Assembly: GCA_963556195.1 (NCBI GenBank)
Contig: OY744525.1
Coordinates: 59,880,328-59,944,327 of the forward strand
DNA length: 64,000 nucleotides
Origin: Sepiola atlantica
Lineage: Eukaryota; Mollusca; Cephalopoda; Sepiida; Sepiolidae
Reading direction: 5' to 3'
Under the pieces are notes generated by a model. The model was not told the DNA's origin. It saw nothing but the letters and a program-made list of their open reading frames with translations, and did not search any database. A program made the position numbers and the translations under genes. Of the stretch, positions 59,808 to 64,000 are shown piece by piece (positions within the stretch are counted from its first letter, which is position 1; each line of letters begins with the position of its first letter).

Positions 59808-60167
59808 TATTCAAAATAATATTTATTAAAATATTAATAATTAATTATTCAGTGTCTCTTAAGGGGCAAACACTCTGGAGAGAAATATAAGTAAAGTTTC
59901 TAAGCTATAATGTGAAGTTTTTTTCTGTGGAAATGGAGCACTCTTTGAGACTTACTATGTTCTTAACGATAAAGAGAATTTATTTCTCATTTCATATGGC
60001 TGACACAGTGGCCGCATTTGGTCTTGCTAGTTAATTGTGACTGGGGTTTGAGGTTCGAATCATGCAACTAGTGGAACGGTTGTATGTAGCCATACTGGTG
60101 ATTCTTGGTGAAGATGAAATATATATGCATGTGGATATTAAAAACAATATTTACTAAAAGAATAATT

Positions 60168-60230
<63 letters not shown>

Positions 60231-60251
60231 TTACTATATATACTATTCCTA

Positions 60252-60285
<34 letters not shown>
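60168..60285. repeat. (AC)n and two (AT)n tracts
   Basis: (AC)n 60168-60186, (AT)n 60187-60227 and 60256-60285. Confidence 0.95.
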
Positions 60286-60291
<6 letters not shown>

Positions 60292-60635
60292 GTTATTTTA
60301 TTATTCAATTAATTGCGATAAAATATATGCTGTTTCATTAGCGTCCATAATGAACGCCAACTTTTCAAGCGTCAATGGAATCCAAATGTTTAAGATTTTA
60401 AATTAAAATCTTAAACATTTGGATTCCATTGACGCTTGAAAAGTTGGAGTTCATTATGGACGCTAATGAAACAGCATATATTTTGTCGCAATTAATGGAA
60501 TAATAAAATCACCAACAAAAGATATATTTTGCTCTGAATTTTCATTGAGCACTCTCATAAACCCAGTTTCAACTTCCTTCGGATTTATACCCCCTGGATA
60601 TTTGTAACAAGTTAATTATATATATATATATATAC
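60286..60635 (+). mobile_element. Near-perfect palindrome with conserved tail
   Basis: Arms of about 115 bp (60287-60400 and 60402-60518) are almost perfect complements and meet at a one-base loop (GATTTTAA-A-TTAAAATC). The tail at 60532-60610 has CTCTGAATTTTCATTGAGCA and CCCCCTGGATATTTG, matching the tail at 6598-6688. (AT)n flanks both sides. Confidence 0.85.
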
Positions 60636-60789
60636 TTTTTAGTTATAATCAAATGACCAAAGGAAAAATCAATCCATTATCATAATTGTATATATATATA
60701 TATATATATATATAAAGATAAATGAAGAAATAAAGATGTGCAGATGATAAATCTATTTCATCTTCGATTGTTCAATGCAAGGTGTACTC

Positions 60790-61040
60790 GATAAAAACAT
60801 GTTTATTTTTCTTTCCTTAAGCCAGGCTTTTCAAAGATTCAAATCTTATCAGAAGAAGAATTACATAGATGGATAAGTTGGCAGGGGAATAGCCAAAATT
60901 AAAAATTTGAAAAAATAAAGAAACAATATAAAGTAATGGAAAGTAAGAGTGTGTGTATGAAAAGGTCATCAAAATATAGAGTCTGTCCAGTTGGTGAATG
61001 TCCGTTGACAAAGTGTCCGGTGACGAAAGATTTAAAGATG
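60790..61040 (+). repeat. Dispersed repeat shared with 41380-41610
   Basis: Contains TTAAGCCAGGCTTTTCAAAG, GATAAGTTGGCAGGGG and GTGTCCGGTGACGAAAG. Confidence 0.65.
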
Positions 61041-61049
61041 GAAAAGGAA

Positions 61050-62430
61050 TTTCGTGGAGACTGCATTAAAAATGTTTAAAATGTAGTAAATCCAATAGAA
61101 TGATGTTCAGTTTAACTGTAAATACAAAACACTTATTCGGATGTAATTTTGAGAATTAAGGCCATTTTAAAATATCTTCGTGGACCGTGAATGAAAATAG
61201 TTTTTAAGGAGTTGAGTTTAAAATGTTGTATATATTTCAAGCAGGCCGTGGAAAGTGTTAGTAGTTACTTCGATCGAATCTAAAGAATGAGAGAGAATTT
61301 TCTGGTCGAAGACGAAGCTAGTAAAAAGTAGGAAAGGAGTTTGAAATTAGGGAAATGGGAGGAGAAGGTTTAGTGGATGGAATTATGGCTGATGCTGGGA
61401 GTAGGGTAGGGGGCGCAGGGTAGCGGACGCTTGTTTAGTTACAGCTCATCGCTAGTAAGCAACAATATAATGTAATTACTGCCAGTTAATTTGCTGGATT
61501 GGCTTCAGTTAGTAGTTGGGTGGGGGTTTCAATAAGCTAATATAGTAGCGTTTCTGATCAATAAGTAAACAATTCGGGGGGTATCTCCGTATTTGAACAG
61601 ATTTTTCTAGACAAAATTATATATAATTCAGAAAGTTTACAGAAGTTTACACAGTATAAAATGGTCCATCCTGAAAAAATCAAGCTCTTATAACTCAGGA
61701 TCTAGACTTGCAGTCTACGCAACTTAGAGGCTGTGATGATTGCCACAGCACCTAAACGTTTAAATTTAATCAACTCTAGAAATGAATTAGTTTCCAAATG
61801 TCGCCATAGGAGGAAATTCAAGTATGCACAATTCAGTCGACCATCAAACCCACCGTAGCTGTTTGAGTGAGTGTCGGGACCGGCTTCGGTCAGTTTTGGA
61901 AATTTGTGTGTTAAATCTTCCCTGCCTAAAAGGTTTAGACATTGAATATGCCTAAATATCTCTTTAAATCTCTTTAAAAAAATTTTAAGTTGCAAAAGTT
62001 TAGATTTTTAAATTTTTAAATTTTTAAATTATTAAATTTTTAAATTGTTAAGTTGCAGAGGTCTAGATTTTTAAATTTTTAAAGTTTTAAATTATTTAAT
62101 TCTAAATATGTTAACAACTTCTTAATTATTAATTTCATAAATCTTCTAAATTATATGATAGTGCTAGATGTGTGAATTTGGTTTATATACTTAAAGCAGA
62201 CGATCAACTAGTAAGTTTGGAGGAGGGGGTATATCGAGGCTCTGACCTAAATGTACAAATCCGTCTCTGTGACTCAGACTTTTAATATTCAAATATATAC
62301 ATAACTGATTTGACCCAGACATATAACATCCGGTATGAATATAACTGAATTTACACATCTTTCATTATGTGTGGGCGTTCTCCTCGTTAACGCAGACATG
62401 TAACATCCGTTGGTACACGCGGTTTGAATC
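61050..62430. other. Gene-free stretch
   Basis: No recognised coding region. An AAATTTTTAAATTTTT simple repeat lies at 62008-62100. Confidence 0.5.
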
Positions 62431-63290
62431 AGTAGATGTTCAATTACTTTCGTGTGGTTGTCTTATCAAGGAGAAGTTTTCGTTTTCGGATTCGTTACGC
62501 TCTCTACTGGGCTTACGCGAGCTTGATTACCTTCGAATGTAATGTTTTTCTTTGGAATAATTTTATCGGACCCGGAAGACAAAATGGCCGAATACATCAG
62601 GTCAGTTTAATTTTATTCGAATTGGATTTAGTGGAGTTTGCATATAACCAGGAAGTTATGCTTTGCATTACTCCTATCAGCTCATAAGAACCCTGAATTT
62701 GGACATTATAATATTCAACACCAAGTGAGTTTTCTTAACTTTTCATATGATTTATTTTATTTATCGTTTTTTCTATCGTTTTATTAATTTGCATAAACTT
62801 TGAATACACTTTTCACTGCTATCTACTGAATCAATAGCAAACAAATTTCCTGCCTGGATAACTTTTTTCGTTTTTGGACCACCATTCACCACTTAGATTA
62901 TTTTTAATCAACCTATCTGATATCTTTCCTGGAACTATTTTAAACTTTTTGACTTGGATGAACTGTATAGGTTTACAAAAAAGTATGTTTTGGGCCGATA
63001 TATTTGATGTTTTATATACCTTTATGTATTTTTATATATATTTTTTAATATATTTTCAAAGTTTAATTTTTATTACCTGCAGTAATGTCATTGCGGTAAT
63101 GGTCCTCTGAGGAGAAGATTTTCTTTGAAAACTCATGAGTTAAGGACTGTAAGGTACTTTGCCTGAACATTGAACTGTAATAAAATTTGATTGGCACCTT
63201 ATTTTATTCTTTCACTTGCTATTAATGCTCTATCCAGTATATATAGTTTATTTTTATCCGGATGCTCACTAATTAAAGATATTAGTTGCC
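62430..63290 (+). mobile_element. Possible hammerhead-bearing element
   Basis: The hammerhead at 63102-63147 is followed by TTAATGCTCTATCCAGTATA at about 63223, like the tail of the hairpin elements, and by (AT)n at 63318-63363. The 5' limit is not defined. It has no recognised coding region. Confidence 0.45.
63102..63147 (+). ncRNA. Hammerhead ribozyme motif, best formed in window
   Basis: Stem I GTCCT (63102-63106) pairs fully with AGGAC (63143-63147). The core is CTGAGGA (63107-63113). Stem II GAAGA/TCTTT has a TTT loop and a wobble at the base. GAAA is 63127-63130, stem III AACTC/GAGTT has an AT loop, and the predicted cleavage is after A63142. All core bases are intact. Confidence 0.8.
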
Positions 63291-63312
63291 TCTTATATCT
63301 TTTGTTGTATTA

Positions 63313-63317
<5 letters not shown>

Positions 63318-63363
<46 letters not shown>
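63318..63363. repeat. (AT)n microsatellite
   Basis: About 46 bp of AT dinucleotides. Another lies at 63791-63834. Confidence 0.95.
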
Positions 63364-63368
<5 letters not shown>

Positions 63369-63379
63369 AGTAGAAAGAG

Positions 63380-63787
63380 GACCGTGGGCTTATTTTCGGC
63401 AGCTTTGTACCTCTTGCTTCTCTTATTTTGTCCTTTAGTTCTCACATTGTGCGATGTTTCTGACGAAGGGGGGAAAGAATGCTGTTTTCTGAGTTTGACT
63501 CTATCCATCTAACACTTATCGCTGGCTAGTTTTTGACCTTGAAGTAGCCTTTTTCTTTTTTACCTCCTTACATCAAGTGGTTTCATGCCTTGTCTGGAGT
63601 GATTTCCATTAAAAAAATAAACAAAAATAAATAATAAATAAATGCATATACAATTTCCCCCGTTTTGTCTTTTTATGGCAATATTACGGCTATTTCTTTT
63701 CTTGAAGTTTCTGTACTTGTAAAAATAAAAATTAATAAAAGTGCGGTTACTTTGTAAAATAATCTATTAATTTTGTTCACCTAAAAA

Positions 63788-63838
<51 letters not shown>

Positions 63839-64000
63839 TGTGTGTGAATCTATGAATTCCGGGGTTTTTGGAAAAGATTTTTTGTAAAATTTACATGTTA
63901 AAACGGGGGATCAGTTTTGTTCGTCTTTTACCATAGTCCGTTTTTCACAACTTTTTACTGACCATTTTTTTTTCTTTTTTCGGTGTACACGTACCTATCA
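63380..64000. other. Gene-free stretch at the window end
   Basis: Contains a degraded match to the LINE 3' UTR (ACACTTATCGCTGGCTAGTT, 63509) and (AT)n at 63791-63834. No coding region is recognised. Confidence 0.5.

Larger units (their letters stand above)
59380..60160 (+). mobile_element. Three tandem SINE units with hammerheads
   Basis: Units are spaced 345 and 328 bp (hammerhead cores at 59422, 59767 and about 60095). Each carries a tRNA-like head (best at 60000-60065, with GGTTCGAATCATGC), a hammerhead or relic, ATTTATTAAAA-type tail and a GGCACTCTTTGAGACTT spacer. (AC)n and (AT)n follow. Confidence 0.8.

Overview
The window looks like coleoid cephalopod (octopus-type) nuclear DNA. It is AT-rich, carries dozens of long (AT)n tracts, several tRNA-derived SINEs and old LINE fragments, and its one convincing host gene is a single-exon protocadherin ectodomain, the gene class that is strongly expanded in octopus. 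The species assignment is inference from these traits and not from a search.

Layout. 1-6.7 kb: microsatellites, a U2 snRNA-headed SINE, a 5S rRNA-derived SINE, and two tRNA-headed SINEs lying tail to tail, each with a hammerhead ribozyme motif. 6755-9900: a DNA transposon with short terminal inverted repeats (TIRs), inserted in an (AT)n tract. It carries a spliced but broken transposase gene and a nested tandem SINE. 10-15 kb: foldback repeats, trinucleotide repeats and LINE fragments. 15231-20048: a complete 4.8-kb DNA transposon with long TIRs and a TTA target duplication. It encodes a decayed transposase, an XPG/FEN-like nuclease and a C-terminal CXC domain, which best fits the Academ superfamily. 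20.3-24.0 kb: a 37-bp satellite with higher-order structure. 24.8-27.8 kb: a decayed LINE and two minisatellites. 30198-32642 (minus): the protocadherin exon, ending at a clear splice donor. 33-42 kb: hammerhead-bearing elements, a Penelope-like reverse transcriptase remnant beside a telomere-like repeat, and very long hairpins. 43-56 kb: LINE 3' ends of at least three lineages and another U2-headed SINE. 57-64 kb: microsatellites, a tandem triplicate of a hammerhead SINE, a near-perfect palindrome and a well-formed hammerhead at 63102-63147.

The main signal is a recurrent set of short elements carrying the hammerhead core (CTGANGA, stem II, GAAA, stem III, TH, stem I). Eight copies keep all core residues and have pairing stems I and III, and several more are decayed. 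Most sit about 50 bp downstream of a tRNA-like promoter head and just before an AT-rich tail that runs into (AT)n. Others belong to hairpin elements with a shared tail motif (GCTCTA...GAGCAC). These resemble the hammerhead-bearing Penelope-like elements, SINE-like repeats and retrozymes known from other animals. The tRNA-head plus hammerhead arrangement and the 330-345 bp tandem array at 59.4-60.15 kb deserve follow-up.
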